Below, piece by piece: positions 63,373-64,000 of a stretch of DNA of 64,000 nucleotides. The position numbers and the translations under genes are program-made. Where the stretch lies: the NCBI RefSeq assembly GCF_051401765.1, contig NW_027480449.1, positions 4,402,001 through 4,466,000 of the forward strand, read 5' to 3'. This DNA is from Calliopsis andreniformis. Its lineage: Eukaryota > Arthropoda > Insecta > Hymenoptera > Andrenidae. The notes below the pieces were generated by a model, which was given only the letters and a program-made list of their open reading frames with translations, was not told the DNA's origin and made no database searches. Numbering within the stretch: the first letter of the stretch is position 1; each line of letters begins with the position of its first letter.

Positions 63373-64000
63373 ATTCAGGATTGAGGATTCAGGACTGTGG
63401 TTTGAGGACTTTGGATTGAGGATTGGGGATTGGGGATTGAGGATTGAGGATCGAGGATTGAAGATTGAAGATTGGGTATTGAGGATTGAACATTGAGGAT
63501 TGAGGATTGAGGATTGAGGATTGAGGATTGAGGATTGAAGAATGAATATTGATGATTGAAGGTTGAGGATTGAGGATTGACGGTTGTGGATTCAGGACGA
63601 GGACTGAGGGTTGAGTATTGATGTTTGAGGTCTGAGGATTGTGGATAGAGGATTGAGAATTGAGGATTGAGGATTGAGGATTGAGGATTGAGGATTGAGG
63701 ACTCAGGACTGAGCATTGAGGATTGAGAATTGAGGATTGAGGATTGAGGAATGAAGATTGAGGATAGGGTATTGAGGATTGAGGATTGAGGATTGAGGAT
63801 TGAGGATTGAGGACTGAGGATTGAAGATTGACGATTGAGGATTGAGGATTAAAGGTTGAGCATTGAGGATTGAAGATTGAGGATTGATGATTGAGGATTG
63901 AGGATTGAGGATTGAGGATTGAGGACTGAATATTGAAGATTGAGGATTGATGATTGAGGATTGATTATTGAGGATTGAGGATTGAGTATTGGGGATTGCG
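63373..64000. repeat. Right-edge segment matching 20.0-20.73 kb
   Basis: After the cassette anchored at 63,335 the order of variants follows 19,963-20,730, including GGACTTTGG, GATTGACGGTTG and the GGAATGAAGATTGAGG word. A stretch present at about 20,340-20,420 is missing here (offset change 43,372 to 43,268, 104 bases). GATTGACGATTG near 63,827 is a private change. The array is cut by the window edge inside a GATTGCG word. Confidence 0.82.

Larger units (their letters stand above)
1..64000. repeat. Heptanucleotide satellite array, consensus GATTGAG, with nested higher-order repeats
   Basis: Every part of the window can be cut into 7-base words that equal GATTGAG or differ from it by one or a few bases. 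Common variants change position 1 (TATTGAG, AATTGAG, CATTGAG), 2 (GGTTGAG, GTTTGAG), 3 (GACTGAG), 4 (GATCGAG, GATAGAG), 5 (GATTCAG), 6 (GATTGGG, GATTGTG, GATTGCG) or 7 (GATTGAA, GATTGAT, GATTGAC). A few 6-base words such as GACGAG, GACCAG and GATGAG shift the register by one base. The consensus is 3/7 G+C, with G but no C on this strand. The array continues past both edges. I do not recognise the heptamer as a named satellite or a known telomere motif. Nested multi-kilobase duplications suggest eukaryotic heterochromatin, which is inference. Confidence 0.97.

Noticed and set aside
1..64000. CRISPR array
   Set aside because: The unit is 7 bases and contiguous. There are no 20-50 base repeats with unique spacers, and no cas-like genes. 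The cassettes are 0.1-3 kb apart and separated by more repeat.
1..64000. Telomeric repeat array
   Set aside because: The motif has only GG and matches none of TTAGGG, TTTAGGG, TTAGG or the other telomere motifs I know. Internal HORs and diverged cassettes are unlike telomerase-made DNA. A subtelomeric location remains possible.
1..64000. Cyanobacterial-type short heptanucleotide repeats
   Set aside because: Bacterial heptamer repeats are known as short intergenic runs. A 64-kb gene-free array with nested HORs does not fit a bacterial chromosome.

Overview
The whole 64,000-base window is one uninterrupted tandem satellite built from a 7-base unit, GATTGAG on the given strand (CTCAATC on the other). 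About 9,100 units fit in the window, and the array runs off both ends. I found no convincing protein gene, tRNA, rRNA, mobile element, CRISPR array or ordinary single-copy sequence. The long open frames on the minus strand come from the repeat. Because 7 is not a multiple of 3, all three minus-strand frames read the same heptapeptide (ILNPQSS, cyclically shifted), with no stop in the consensus. Every plus-strand frame meets TGA once per 21 bases.

The array is far from a simple microsatellite. Pure runs of the consensus reach only about 12 units (84 bases). Between them stand single-base variants of the heptamer (GATTGAA, TATTGAG, GATTGGG, GACTGAG, GATTCAG, CATTGAG, GATCGAG and others) in fixed orders. 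About every 0.4-3 kb there is a strongly diverged but still 7-periodic cassette of about 158 bases, containing the short dyad CAACTGATTGTTG. I place 48 full cassettes of four subtypes and 13 short ones, and use them as anchors to measure higher-order repeat (HOR) periods.

Layout: 1-10,030 is a mosaic rich in subtype II/IV and short cassettes. 10,031-12,071 is a block with the GTTCGATGAC marker and a type III cassette. 12,072-18,937 is a 3,433-base unit present twice, followed by a further partial unit to about 20,850. 20,851-22,148 is a 649-base tandem pair. 24,311-37,327 reads X-U-U-Z then X-U-Z, where U is 3,031 bases and the X-U-Z period is 4,993 (8,024 with the extra U). 37,328-51,540 is two copies of a roughly 5.9-kb unit plus a shortened third. 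51,541-55,908 is a mosaic. 55,909-63,372 is a 3,732-base unit present twice, and the last 0.6 kb resembles 19.96-20.73 kb. The 5.99-10.03 kb segment reappears at 55.48-59.09 kb.

This architecture (tens of kilobases of satellite, nested HORs, chimeric junctions) is typical of eukaryotic heterochromatin such as pericentromere, sex chromosome, B chromosome or subtelomere. Nothing in the sequence identifies the species. The regions do not work together as genes. They record repeated unequal exchange, deletion and conversion. The most interesting leads are the conserved diverged cassette with its dyad, the extreme strand asymmetry (C almost confined to the minus strand), and the nested duplication history.
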